A DNA stretch of 16,819 nucleotides, from positions 1 through 16,819 of the forward strand of contig CAJOKK010000013.1 in assembly GCA_905235165.1 (NCBI GenBank). Direction: 5' to 3'. Position numbers and translations under genes: made by a program. The DNA is from an uncultured Atopobiaceae bacterium (GTDB taxonomy: Bacteria; Actinomycetota; Coriobacteriia; Coriobacteriales; Atopobiaceae). Shown here one piece after another: positions 1-6,844 of the stretch (the stretch's first letter is position 1; every line of letters starts with the position of its first letter). Under the pieces are notes generated by a model that saw only the letters and a program-made list of their open reading frames with translations, searched no databases and was not told the origin of the DNA.

Positions 1-956
1 ATGATGCCTGAGCAACGAACCGTGCGCAGGATTTCCATGTGCACCAAAGACGAGAAGGTCGACGAGCTCTTCAGCGAAGTGCCCTCGAAGGTCGCCGCGC
101 CACCACCGCCTGCCGACAGCGACGTGACGATCTTCAAGTAGAAGAGGCGTGCCACAAGAATGAAGATGCCAAACACCGCCAAGGAGATGAGCGCAAAGAC
201 GAGAGCGCCGAACACGTTGCCGTCAACAAGCGCGCTGACCTCGAAGGTATAAGCCGGAAAGGCCGTGACGGCACCACCGAACATATGGGAAAGCTCGTTC
301 ACGGTCTGCGCGGAACGTTCCCTCGTCAGCGACTGGCTGACGAAGTACAAGACTATCGACGCAGCAAAGGAAAGAACCGTGGCAAGGCTCGTAATGGTGT
401 CTTTGCGACGCACGCGCTTGAAGACGCGCGAGATGATCATAGAGAGAATACCTGCATAGGCCGTCGGCAGAAAGGGCGTGAAGATGACAGCCATGAGGTA
501 GGCGACCCAGTACGAGGGGCCCTCTCCCATGCAGATGCCCCACCCCGCAAGGGGGCCGACAATCAAGTAAAGGGTCCACAGGTAGGAGGAGCCAAGCACG
601 CCAAAGGCCTTAGAGGCAACGATCGCGGACTCGCTGAGCGGCATCGAAAGAAAATCCTCGACGTCAGACTCTCCGAAAAAGGAGGAGAGAATCGTGGGCA
701 GGGAGAGTACAAAGGTCATGATGCCCGTAATGAGAAAGAGCAGCGGAATGATGCTGAAGGCGGCGTCCGTTGCCTTGCAGGCGCTGCAGAGGCCATAGCC
801 CATACTACCCGTCAGCAGCAGGAGCAGCAGTGCGATTACGACGCTCGCCAGCAGGGAGAGACGAGCTGAAATCCCGGTGCGCTTCTCAACTTGCTCTCTG
901 AATCCGCCGAGCGCCTCCATGATCTGCAGGCGCATCAGAAGCACAAAGCTATGCAT
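1..956 (-). CDS. ABC-2 type exporter permease, N-terminal 318 residues (cut by window edge)
   Basis: This is the membrane subunit of the exporter whose ATPase lies just upstream. The frame is open from ATG at 956 to the left window edge with no stop, so the 3' end lies outside. The visible 318 residues have about six hydrophobic segments (roughly 34-55, 66-90, 112-138, 150-175, 188-208, 248-274). A loop reading EDFLSMPLSESAIVASK (about 100-116) resembles the loop after the second helix in ABC-2 exporters that carry two permease-like halves. The last residues look like the start of a second cytoplasmic segment, so the full protein may be over 500 residues. Its ATG overlaps the ATPase stop by 8 nt, which implies translational coupling. 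The substrate cannot be told from sequence. Confidence 0.85.
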   Translation of the reverse strand, partial: MHSFVLLMRLQIMEALGGFREQVEKRTGISARLSLLASVVIALLLLLLTGSMGYGLCSACKATDAAFSIIPLLFLITGIMTFVLSLPTILSSFFGESDVEDFLSMPLSESAIVASKAFGVLGSSYLWTLYLIVGPLAGWGICMGEGPSYWVAYLMAVIFTPFLPTAYAGILSMIISRVFKRVRRKDTITSLATVLSFAASIVLYFVSQSLTRERSAQTVNELSHMFGGAVTAFPAYTFEVSALVDGNVFGALVFALISLAVFGIFILVARLFYLKIVTSLSAGGGGAATFEGTSLKSSSTFSSLVHMEILRTVRCSGI

Positions 957-1674
957 GGGCAGTCATCTCCAGGAAGATATCCTCGAGCGAGGTGTCGGGG
1001 TGCTGCGACTTGAGCTCCTCCAGCGTGCCCTCAAAGAGTTTGTGTCCGTGGTTGATGATGCAAACGGCATCGCAGAGCTTGTCGGCCGTCTCCAGCACAT
1101 GCGTGGAGAAGAGAACCGAATTGCCCTTCGCGGCATGCTCGCGCATGGCCTGCTTGACCTCGTGCGCACCCTTCGGGTCAAGGCCGAGCATGGGCTCGTC
1201 GAGAATCCAGACACTCGGCTCGTGGATGAGGGCAGCCATGACATGCACCTTCTGACGCATGCCGTGGGAGTACTCAACAATGCGCTTGTTGAGGGCATCG
1301 TAAATCTCGAAGCGCTCACCGAAGTCCTTGATAAAGGACTCGCGCTTCTCGACCGGGGTGCCATAGATGTCAGCCATGAAGTTCAGGTACTCGATGCCCG
1401 TCAGGCGCAGGAAGCGGTCGGGGTTATCGGGCACGAAGCCAAACTGACGCTTGGCCTCGACGGGATCGCTGGCAATGTCGTGGCCATTGATGGCAATGGA
1501 ACCCTCGTCGATTGAGTTGATGCCGCAAATCATCTTGAGCGTAGTGGACTTGCCGGCGCCATTCGGCCCGAAAAATCCCGTAATCCGCCCATCTGCAACC
1601 GTCCAGCTAAGGTCATCGACCGCCTTGGCGTCGCAGCCGGCATAGGTCTTGGTGACATGCCTAAGCTCGATCAT
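949..1674 (-). CDS. ABC-2 type exporter ATP-binding protein (BcrA/CcmA-like)
   Basis: This 241-residue protein would power the adjacent permease on the cytoplasmic face of the membrane. Visible motifs are Walker A GPNGAGKST (36-44), an ABC signature variant YSHGMRQK (135-142), Walker B VWILDE (155-160), the D-loop in GLDP and the switch histidine in STHVLE (H192). The Q-loop position reads GFVPDN, as in many ABC-2 exporters of the bacitracin/multidrug type. The start at 1674 is chosen because GAAGGG precedes it at normal distance and the family begins near MIELRHVTKTY. An in-frame extension to 1833 exists, but it would run through a terminator and looks non-coding. The stop overlaps the permease start. 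Whether the substrate is a drug, peptide or lipid is unknown. Confidence 0.93.
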   Translation of the reverse strand: MIELRHVTKTYAGCDAKAVDDLSWTVADGRITGFFGPNGAGKSTTLKMICGINSIDEGSIAINGHDIASDPVEAKRQFGFVPDNPDRFLRLTGIEYLNFMADIYGTPVEKRESFIKDFGERFEIYDALNKRIVEYSHGMRQKVHVMAALIHEPSVWILDEPMLGLDPKGAHEVKQAMREHAAKGNSVLFSTHVLETADKLCDAVCIINHGHKLFEGTLEELKSQHPDTSLEDIFLEMTAHA

Positions 1675-1695
1675 GAGCAATTTCCCTTCGTCAGT

Positions 1696-1715
1696 GGGCG
1701 CCAAATAGGGCGCCC
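1696..1715 (-). promoter_or_regulatory. GC-rich leader hairpin before the ABC exporter
   Basis: A perfect 7-bp stem (GGGCGCC/GGCGCCC) with a 6-nt loop ends about 21 nt before the ATPase start codon. No U-run follows it, so it is not a classical terminator. It could be a leader structure or a U-less terminator that ends readthrough. Function is not shown by the sequence. Confidence 0.35.
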
Positions 1716-1732
1716 GTCTTAAATGCCGCACC

Positions 1733-1760
1733 ATGATACGACAAGCGAGCAGAGCACCAA
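1733..1760 (-). promoter_or_regulatory. possible promoter for the ABC exporter operon
   Basis: On the minus strand TTGGTG (1760-1755) and TATCAT (1738-1733) are separated by 16 bp. The -10 matches consensus at five of six bases and the -35 is weak. It lies between the upstream gene's terminator and the ATPase start, where a promoter is expected. Confidence 0.3.
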
Positions 1761-1818
1761 AAACAGCGAGACGCACCCGACGCGGGCTGCCGACATTTCC
1801 AGAGGTCAGAAACGCAAA

Positions 1819-1845
1819 ACGGGGGACGCACAATGCGTCCCCCGT
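1819..1845 (-). terminator. intrinsic terminator of the small membrane protein gene
   Basis: A perfect 12-bp stem (ACGGGGGACGCA and its complement) with a 3-nt loop is followed on the minus strand by TTTG. It lies about 70 bp past the stop at 1915. The module is closely related to the terminator at 2242-2268. Confidence 0.85.
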
Positions 1846-1890
1846 CTAATCCAACCTTTTCGCTGGCCATGAGGCCAAAGGTGTTTCGCT
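1819..1890 (-). repeat. 3'-UTR/terminator module, copy 1
   Basis: About 72 bp align with 2242-2313, with only scattered mismatches and one-base gaps. The shared block covers the terminator stem, the PyPy-rich linker and a conserved CATGAGGCCA segment. In this copy TGGCC TCAT GGCCA can also form a second small hairpin before the terminator. Confidence 0.7.
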
Positions 1891-1914
1891 CTTCTTGGTG
1901 AAGGAAGAAAGCCC

Positions 1915-2112
1915 CTACTTTTTGCGCATCATGCCGTAATAGGAGGCAACACCGCAACAGAGCGCCAGGCCAAGCGCCCTCATAAAGTTGGGCGTGAAGG
2001 GCACATGTTCAAAGAAGACCTGCTTGATATAGGAGACAATCAAAAAGAGAGCGAAGGCCAAAATGACATTGACCACCGCGCGGGTAAGCACCTTCTTGTT
2101 TTCCTCTTCCAT
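1915..2112 (-). CDS. small two-helix membrane protein, 65 residues
   Basis: I do not recognise the family. The start at 2112 is preceded by GGGAGG with 8 nt spacing; an alternative in-frame ATG at 2130 has no such site. The N-terminus is charged (MEEENKKVLTR). Two hydrophobic stretches follow, about residues 11-32 and 43-60, and the end is basic (MMRKK), so a hairpin membrane topology is likely. It has its own candidate -10 box upstream and a strong terminator downstream, so it is probably a one-gene transcript. Coding character is supported by the ribosome-binding site, the terminator and hydrophobic patterning. No function can be inferred. Confidence 0.72.
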   Translation of the reverse strand: MEEENKKVLTRAVVNVILAFALFLIVSYIKQVFFEHVPFTPNFMRALGLALCCGVASYYGMMRKK

Positions 2113-2156
2113 AGCTACTACCTCCCTCATGCATCTCGTTTGCGAAAACTCATACG

Positions 2157-2162
2157 AGTATA
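2157..2162 (-). promoter_or_regulatory. candidate -10 box for the small membrane protein gene
   Basis: TATACT on the minus strand lies 45 nt before the start codon at 2112. No good -35 match is seen at 16-18 bp. The site sits inside two direct CGAGTA copies (2155-2160 and 2165-2170) that could be a protein-binding site. Confidence 0.4.
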
Positions 2163-2231
2163 GGCGAGTACGCTTTAGCGCCCGCGCAGCTCCACGAAAA
2201 GCTCCGCCCCTCGCCTACCCCAGTGCAGGAG

Positions 2232-2268
2232 AAAAGAAAAAACGGGGAACGCGCAATACGTCCCCCGT
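2232..2268 (-). terminator. intrinsic terminator of the rubredoxin-like gene
   Basis: The minus-strand stem ACGGGGGACGT/GCGTTCCCCGT is followed by TTTTTT C TTTT. The imperfect positions are G-U pairs on the minus strand and A-C mismatches on the plus strand, so the RNA is made from the minus-strand direction. It lies 43 bp past the stop at 2312. Confidence 0.88.
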
Positions 2269-2313
2269 CTGACCTACCTTCCTTGCAGCCCATGAGGCCA
2301 GAAAGGCTTCGTT
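2242..2313 (-). repeat. 3'-UTR/terminator module, copy 2
   Basis: This is the second copy of the module at 1819-1890. The terminator, linker and CATGAGGCCA block are conserved in order and spacing. This copy touches the rubredoxin stop codon. Confidence 0.7.
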
Positions 2314-2449
2314 ACTCCTCGACCAGCTCGAACATCTCGGGACCGACGCCGCAAACCTCGCAGACGAAGTCCTCAGGCAGCTCGGGCGTATCGACGGTGA
2401 CCTCCCAGCCACACACAGTGCAACGGAACGTATAGGTCTGATCGGCCAT
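2312..2449 (-). CDS. rubredoxin-like protein, 45 residues
   Basis: This is a minimal one-iron electron-transfer or zinc-ribbon domain. Two CxxCG pairs (C10/C13 and C30/C33) give the four metal-binding cysteines. Only 16 residues separate the pairs, which matches the short rubredoxin-like domain at the C-terminus of rubrerythrins rather than classical rubredoxin of about 52 residues. The ending GVGPEMFELV is typical of that group. AAAGGAGG sits upstream of the ATG at 2449, so the longer in-frame extension to 2647 is rejected. It lies 130 bp after a flavin reductase-like gene, its likely redox partner, and ends in a strong terminator. Confidence 0.9.
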   Translation of the reverse strand: MADQTYTFRCTVCGWEVTVDTPELPEDFVCEVCGVGPEMFELVEE

Positions 2450-2541
2450 GCGTTCCTCCTTTCTCCCTCTTCGACAGATGCGAGGCTCGCGCTCGTCGCG
2501 CAAAGCCTGGATGCAGCTTAACATCTTTGCGCCTGGCATCG

Positions 2542-2578
2542 GCGCGAAATCGCTCGCCAATCGGCGAAGGCGTCGCGC
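2542..2578 (-). promoter_or_regulatory. stem-loop between the flavoprotein and rubredoxin genes
   Basis: A two-part stem is possible: GCGCGA (2542-2547) with TCGCGC (2573-2578), and inside it TCGCC (2554-2558) with GGCGA (2563-2567). It begins next to the flavoprotein stop. It has no U-run and may be a processing site or a leaky, U-less terminator. Confidence 0.3.
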
Positions 2579-2579
2579 A

Positions 2580-3086
2580 CTACTCGGCGACGTAGCTCGA
2601 GGCCTTGGGAGGCGTCTTGCCCTTGAGCGTGGAGTGGTAGTAGGCATAGGTCATCGGCGCTGCGTCAGAAAGAACCTCAGCATCCTTGACCTCGCCCACA
2701 AAGACCGTGTGGGTTCCCACGTCCAACTTCTGCACCACCTCGCAGGCAATCACGCAAGCAGCGCAAGCAGGGGTATAGGGATCGCCCAGGCAGGTCTCGG
2801 CTCGCTCGATGTCAGCGAACTTATCGAAATCGGTCGAGGTCCTGAAGCCAAAACGCCCAATGTAGGGCATGTCGGCCTCCTCGGTGATGGCGGTCAGGGC
2901 AAAGTGACCGGCCTTCTCGATAACCCCCTCGGTGTGGTTCTGCTTGTTCACCACCACCTCCACCTGGAGTGGCGTGCTGGTAAGCTGCAGGCCGGTGTTG
3001 ATCACGCATGCACCGTAATCGTCACCCTCCTGCGCCGACACCACGTACAGACCGGAAGAGAACTTGAACATTGCCTTGGTATCCAT
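2580..3086 (-). CDS. flavin reductase-like (FMN-binding split-barrel) protein
   Basis: This 168-residue protein resembles the flavin reductase/flavoredoxin family, which binds FMN and passes electrons from NAD(P)H or reduced carriers. Family-like features are the N-terminal SSGLYVVSA strand, the conserved asparagine-containing turn near VVNKQNHT (46-53), the FALTAI strand and the segment IGRFGFRTSTDFDKF (76-90). The C-terminal YYHSTLKGKTPPKAS is like the FMN-reductase half of flavoprotein-rubredoxin fusions (high-molecular-weight rubredoxin) of anaerobes. GGAGGGG precedes the ATG at 3086. The next gene is a rubredoxin-like protein, which supports a role in oxygen or peroxide detoxification, but no flavodiiron oxidase is visible here. 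Confidence 0.85.
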   Translation of the reverse strand: MDTKAMFKFSSGLYVVSAQEGDDYGACVINTGLQLTSTPLQVEVVVNKQNHTEGVIEKAGHFALTAITEEADMPYIGRFGFRTSTDFDKFADIERAETCLGDPYTPACAACVIACEVVQKLDVGTHTVFVGEVKDAEVLSDAAPMTYAYYHSTLKGKTPPKASSYVAE

Positions 3087-3107
3087 GTTGACACTCCCCT
3101 CCTCGAA

Positions 3108-3128
3108 GCCCGGCCCCGCTGGCCGGGC
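3108..3128 (-). promoter_or_regulatory. GC-rich hairpin between smpB and the flavoprotein gene
   Basis: An 8-bp perfect stem (GCCCGGCC/GGCCGGGC) with a 5-nt loop lies 15 bp past the smpB stop and immediately before the next ribosome-binding site. It has no U-run. It may be a U-less terminator or mRNA boundary. Confidence 0.4.
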
Positions 3129-3142
3129 GTACTTGGCTACCC

Positions 3143-3640
3143 CTAGCGGCTACGCTCCTTGAGCGCACGCTGAATGTCGCGGTTGACCTGCTTCTTGGCA
3201 AGGTCAGCACGCTTGTCGTAGCTCTTCTTGCCGCGACCGACGCCAATCTGCAGCTTGACGCGGTTATGCTCGTCAAAGTACAGCTCCAGCGGCACCAGCG
3301 CCAAGCCCTTAGTTCTTAGGCGCTGGTCAAGCGAGGTAATCTGCTTGCGATGCAGCAGCAGCTTACGCCGACGGTCGGGGTCGACATTCCAGACGCCGCC
3401 GTTGGAGTAGGGATGGATGTGCATGGCGACCAACCACACCTCGCCACCGCGAATGATGCAGAAGGAGTCCGTGATCTGTGAGGGGCGCTCGCGCAGGCTC
3501 TTGACCTCGGTACCCGTGAGCTCGATGCCAGCCTCATAGGTGTCGAGAATCTCATAGTCGTGATGCGCAACACGATTGCGCGAGATGGTCTTCTTGCCCT
3601 TCTTGGCACCGGCCTGCTTGCCGGATTGCTTAGCTGGCAT
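3143..3640 (-). CDS. smpB: SsrA (tmRNA)-binding protein SmpB
   Basis: SmpB carries tmRNA to ribosomes stalled on broken mRNA, so that the peptide is tagged and the ribosome freed. The 165-residue product has the family hallmarks in order: NRVAHHDYEILDTYEAGIEL (22-41), GTEVKSLR (43-50), RRKLLLHRKQI (91-101), GLALVPLELYF (112-122) and the basic tail GVGRGKKSYDKRADLAKK (133-150). Length is slightly above the usual 150-160 because of a lysine-rich N-terminus. The start at 3640 follows GAGGGGGA; a longer in-frame ATG at 3655 is less likely. Its start overlaps the stop of the TPR gene by 11 nt, so the two are probably coupled. No tmRNA gene was seen in the window. Confidence 0.97.
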   Translation of the reverse strand: MPAKQSGKQAGAKKGKKTISRNRVAHHDYEILDTYEAGIELTGTEVKSLRERPSQITDSFCIIRGGEVWLVAMHIHPYSNGGVWNVDPDRRRKLLLHRKQITSLDQRLRTKGLALVPLELYFDEHNRVKLQIGVGRGKKSYDKRADLAKKQVNRDIQRALKERSR

Positions 3641-4469
3641 CGCCGTCCCCCTCACGAATCAGGGCGAGCAGAGCACGCGCTGCCTCTTCTCCCACAAGGT
3701 CACGCGCGCGAAGGGTGAGGTTGGTGGCAACGTCGCGCTCGCCCGCCTCAGCCGCATCCATGGCGCACATGAGCAAGCAGATTGCGATCTCTGCGTTCGC
3801 CGCCTCGGGAATGCCCTCTTCGGCGAGAAGTTCACTCGCCTCCTCGTCGCTCAGCCCATCGGGGTCGTAGGCAGTGCCGGCCGCCTGGTCGAGAACCGCC
3901 TCGAGCGTCGAGTCGTCCGCATCGAGACGACGTGCCGCGCGCAGGGCAGCAGCCGCCGTCCGCGGCTTCTCACAAGCCTGGAAGTACTCGGCAAAGGTGA
4001 GGTAGGCTCGCACGAGATGACTTGCCTCACTCGCGCGCTCAAAGACGGAATACGTGAGCGCAAGGTACTCGTTCATGTTGCCAGCCACACGGAAGAGGTC
4101 GGCAAGGTTCAGCCTGTGCTCACAACCCATCGGGTTCCAGCGCACAGCCTGCTTGAGCGACTCGGTGGCATGGTCGTAATCGCCCGTGTGAATGTCTGCC
4201 AAAGCGAGGTCGGCATAAAGGCGATCAAGCGGCTCACCCACATCGCGCAGCTCTCGCGGATCTTCTTCAACGCGGCGATAGGCCAGACGCTCGAAGATGG
4301 TCGGGAAGCTGAACCACTGCAGCTCATCGGTAGTGGGACAGTTGCGATCAACGTATTCTTCGGCATCGCTTGCAAGGCGCATGAGAAGCTCGCGTGCACG
4401 CTCGTCTTGGCCCTGCATCAGCAGGCCCTCTGCGCGCATCAGCTCCTCAGTCAGAGTAGTTTCGCTCAT
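3630..4469 (-). CDS. tetratricopeptide-repeat protein
   Basis: The 279-residue protein has no membrane segment or signal peptide, so it is probably cytoplasmic. TPR-like helix pairs are seen around 81-114 (LYADLALADIHTGDYDHA), 116-148 (LNLADLFRVAGNMNEYLAL) and 151-185 (YLTFAEYFQACEKPRTAAA). The N-terminal helix MRAEGLLMQGQDERARELL (11-29) resembles another half-repeat. The C-terminal third is acidic and alanine-rich. TPR domains bind other proteins; the partner is unknown. GAAGGAG sits before the ATG at 4469, so the longer in-frame form to 4520 is rejected. It lies directly upstream of smpB with an overlap and downstream of rnr, a context of RNA quality control, but a shared role is only inferred. 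Confidence 0.88.
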   Translation of the reverse strand: MSETTLTEELMRAEGLLMQGQDERARELLMRLASDAEEYVDRNCPTTDELQWFSFPTIFERLAYRRVEEDPRELRDVGEPLDRLYADLALADIHTGDYDHATESLKQAVRWNPMGCEHRLNLADLFRVAGNMNEYLALTYSVFERASEASHLVRAYLTFAEYFQACEKPRTAAAALRAARRLDADDSTLEAVLDQAAGTAYDPDGLSDEEASELLAEEGIPEAANAEIAICLLMCAMDAAEAGERDVATNLTLRARDLVGEEAARALLALIREGDGDAS

Positions 4470-4539
4470 GGTGACTCCTTCGGTAGTTCTCACATCCAGT
4501 CTAACCGAGGGCCCGTTCACTTGCGAGCGAACGAGACAT

Positions 4540-4723
4540 GGAAGGGCGAGGGAAGCGGGAAGGATGGGGCCTGCCTCTGCGGCAGCGAGAAGCGAAGGCG
4601 CGGCGGGAGCGAGGACTGTCTGAGCGAGCGAAGCGAGCGAGTTCCGCAGCTGCCGCGCCGTAGCGACGAGCGTCCTTGCCGCAGCGGCAGGACCCGTCCT
4701 TCCCGCCTCCCTCGCCCTCTTCC
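4540..4723. repeat. large imperfect palindrome between rnr and the TPR gene
   Basis: The outer arms 4540-4580 and 4681-4723 are reverse complements apart from four mismatches and a 2-nt gap. A perfect inner pair, GGCGCGGC (4597-4604) with GCCGCGCC (4652-4659), lies inside. The arms also contain local hairpins, for example CTGCC TCTGC GGCAG. The centre carries an exact mirror repeat, GAGCGAGCGAAGCGAGCGAG (4622-4641). No ORF or U-run belongs to it. It could be a cruciform-forming intergenic repeat, a decayed mobile miniature element, or a structured part of the rnr-to-TPR transcript. Confidence 0.75.
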
Positions 4724-4750
4724 GGGTCTCACTCGCTCAGCCCTTATCCC

Positions 4751-6760
4751 CTACTCCAGAGTGAAGTCAATCTGGCCTCGGTCGGGATTGGCTGCGCTCA
4801 CCTTTACGGCAACACGCTGGCCAAGACGCCAGACCTTGCCGGAGCTCTCGCCCCTCAGCTCGTAGCGTTCGTCGTCGTAGGCAAACCACTCGTCACCCAG
4901 CGCTCTTGTGGGCAGCAGGCCCTCGGCGCAGGTGTCATCCAGCATCACGAACAGGCCGTAGCGCTCGCAACCTACCACCACGCCCGAGCAGACCTCGCCG
5001 ATGCGGCCCTGGTACAGCTCGGCCATCTTGGCCTTCTGGGAGTCACGCGCCGCAAGGTCACTCACGCGCTCCTGGTCGGAGCAGCGTCGACACAGCTGCG
5101 GCAGCTCTTTTGCCACTTCATGCTGCTCGCGCGTCTCAACATTTCCTGCCAGCAATGCCTTGAGCGCACGATGCACGATGTCGTCAGGATAGCGCCTGAT
5201 GGGAGAGGTGAAATGGCAGTAGGCATCGGCTCCCAAGGCATAGTGGCCCGTGTTGTTGGGAAGGTAGATGGCTCGCTTCTGCGCTCGCAGCAGCAGCGCG
5301 TTTGCCACGTACTCGCCACTTGTGCCGTGTGCCTTCTTGATGACCTGCTGAATGGCTGCCGGCTCGGCCGCAACCACCCGTTCGGCCAGCTTGGTGTCAA
5401 CGAGCCCCAACTCGCGCAAGAGCGGGATGGTGGCCGAAAGCGTCTCCGGCGAAGGCTGATCGTGACCACGATACGCCGCTGCGACTTCTGCGTCGCTCAG
5501 CATCTTGGCAACTGCCTCGTTGGCGATGAGCATGGCTTCCTCAACCAGGGAGGTCGCGCGCGTACGCTCCCGCACGCTCACGCCCGTGGGATGCCCTTCG
5601 TCATCGAGAAGCACTCGTGCCTCGGCGGTCTCGAAATCGATGGCGCCACGTCGCCTGCGCACTTCTCGACGAAGGGCAGCCAACTCGTCGAGGGCGAGAA
5701 GGGCTTCGGCAAGCTCCTGTGCCGAGCCCACGCACACGGGCAGCTCATCAGCCTGCAGCCTTCCCTCTAAGAGGGCGTCAACCTGGTCGTAGCTCAAGCG
5801 TGCATGGGAGTGAATCGCAGAGGTGCACGCCTCGGCCTCCTGCACCTCGCCCTTTGCGTCAAGACGCAAGATCACGCTCATGCACAGGCGGTCTTCATCG
5901 GGCCGAAGCGAGCAGGCGTCGTTGCAGAGCTCGTCGGGAAGCATGGGAATCACACGGTCCACCAGATAGGTTGAGCAGGTCCTCAGCCGTGCCTCTAGGT
6001 CAATCGAGCTCCCCCAGGGAACGTAATGCGTAACGTCGGCAATGTGCACGCCCACCTCAAAGCCGCCGTCCTCCAACCTGCGCACACTCAGCGCATCGTC
6101 AAAGTCGCGCGCATCGGCTGGGTCAACCGTGCAGGTGCACAGGTCGCGCAAGTCTCGGCGGCTCGGGTCGCTCGCTAAGGCTCCCTCGACGTCAACCTCA
6201 ATGCGCTTGGCCTCTTCAAGCGCAGTCGGGGGAAAGTCCGTTGCGATGCCATAGCTCGCGATGACCTTCTCCACCAACATGTCCAGCTCAGTCGAAGGAC
6301 CAAGGCGACGGTCAAGCGTCGCCACGCCCGCAGCCTGCCTCGACGGGTATTCCAGAATGCGTGCCGAGACAACGTCGCCCTCGCTCACGCCCAGGCGCTC
6401 GACGGAGCTGTCTTCTGGCAAGACAAAGAAGTCGTGACGCAGGCGAGCATCAAGCGGTACCACCACCCCAAGCGGGTCGGCCAGTTCGAAGACGCCAAGG
6501 AAGGTCGTCGTGGCACGCTGAAGCACACTGTGCACCACCGCTTGCTGAGAGCCTGGTCCGCGCCTGACCAGAACCGCCTGAACCTCGTCGCCGTCCATCG
6601 CCTCGCGAAGCCCTCCACGCGCGACGGGAAAGCTCCCCTCAGCCGTCTCAAGGGTCGCGACCCCCTGCCTCACAACGCGAATGGTTCCCGTGAGCGCAAC
6701 CTTTGGCTTACGGACGGCAGGCTTGCGCCTCCTGCTCTTGTATGACCGCTTGCGACCCAT
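4751..6760 (-). CDS. rnr: ribonuclease R (RNB-family 3'-5' exoribonuclease)
   Basis: RNase R degrades structured RNA from the 3' end and works with tmRNA-SmpB in removing faulty messages. The 669-residue product has cold-shock/OB-like domains in the first 180 residues. The RNB catalytic domain carries the metal-binding DPADARDFDDA (213-223) and FTSPIRRYPD (517-526). A C-terminal S1 domain (about 586-669) includes GVVVGCERYGLFV. It is shorter than E. coli RNase R (813) and lacks the N-terminal helix-turn-helix region. Instead it starts with a lysine/arginine-rich tail (MGRKRSYKSRRRKP). GGAGGGAG before 6760 fixes the start; the upstream in-frame ATG at 6802 falls in a hairpin. It lies 84 bp after ftsX. 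Confidence 0.95.
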   Translation of the reverse strand: MGRKRSYKSRRRKPAVRKPKVALTGTIRVVRQGVATLETAEGSFPVARGGLREAMDGDEVQAVLVRRGPGSQQAVVHSVLQRATTTFLGVFELADPLGVVVPLDARLRHDFFVLPEDSSVERLGVSEGDVVSARILEYPSRQAAGVATLDRRLGPSTELDMLVEKVIASYGIATDFPPTALEEAKRIEVDVEGALASDPSRRDLRDLCTCTVDPADARDFDDALSVRRLEDGGFEVGVHIADVTHYVPWGSSIDLEARLRTCSTYLVDRVIPMLPDELCNDACSLRPDEDRLCMSVILRLDAKGEVQEAEACTSAIHSHARLSYDQVDALLEGRLQADELPVCVGSAQELAEALLALDELAALRREVRRRRGAIDFETAEARVLLDDEGHPTGVSVRERTRATSLVEEAMLIANEAVAKMLSDAEVAAAYRGHDQPSPETLSATIPLLRELGLVDTKLAERVVAAEPAAIQQVIKKAHGTSGEYVANALLLRAQKRAIYLPNNTGHYALGADAYCHFTSPIRRYPDDIVHRALKALLAGNVETREQHEVAKELPQLCRRCSDQERVSDLAARDSQKAKMAELYQGRIGEVCSGVVVGCERYGLFVMLDDTCAEGLLPTRALGDEWFAYDDERYELRGESSGKVWRLGQRVAVKVSAANPDRGQIDFTLE

Positions 6761-6779
6761 GACTCTCCCTCCAAAGCAA

Positions 6780-6823
6780 GAAGGGCGGAAGCGGAGCATC
6801 ACGCTGCCCCACCTCCGCCCTTC
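6780..6823 (-). promoter_or_regulatory. 18-bp hairpin between ftsX and rnr
   Basis: On the minus strand the arms 6823-6806 and 6797-6780 form 18 consecutive pairs, four of them G-U or U-G, with an 8-nt loop. The wobble pairs exist only in minus-strand RNA, so the RNA is read in the gene direction. The stem ends 19 nt before the rnr ATG. The following bases (TTGCTTTGG) give at best a weak U-run. It may terminate ftsEX transcripts or act as an rnr leader. Confidence 0.65.
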
Positions 6824-6844
6824 AGGACGTTTGCTAGCTCAGGC

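Noticed and set aside
39..869. Plus-strand open frame opposite the permease
   Set aside because: The translation is charged and low in hydrophobics, with no ribosome-binding site, while the minus strand encodes a clear membrane protein without a stop.
2450..2647. N-terminal extension of the rubredoxin-like ORF
   Set aside because: The extension is arginine/serine-rich, overlaps the flavoprotein gene, and a strong Shine-Dalgarno precedes the internal ATG at 2449.
4540..4723. The large palindrome as the rnr transcription terminator
   Set aside because: There is no U-run on the minus-strand side, and the structure is far larger than a terminator. Termination there cannot be excluded but is not supported.
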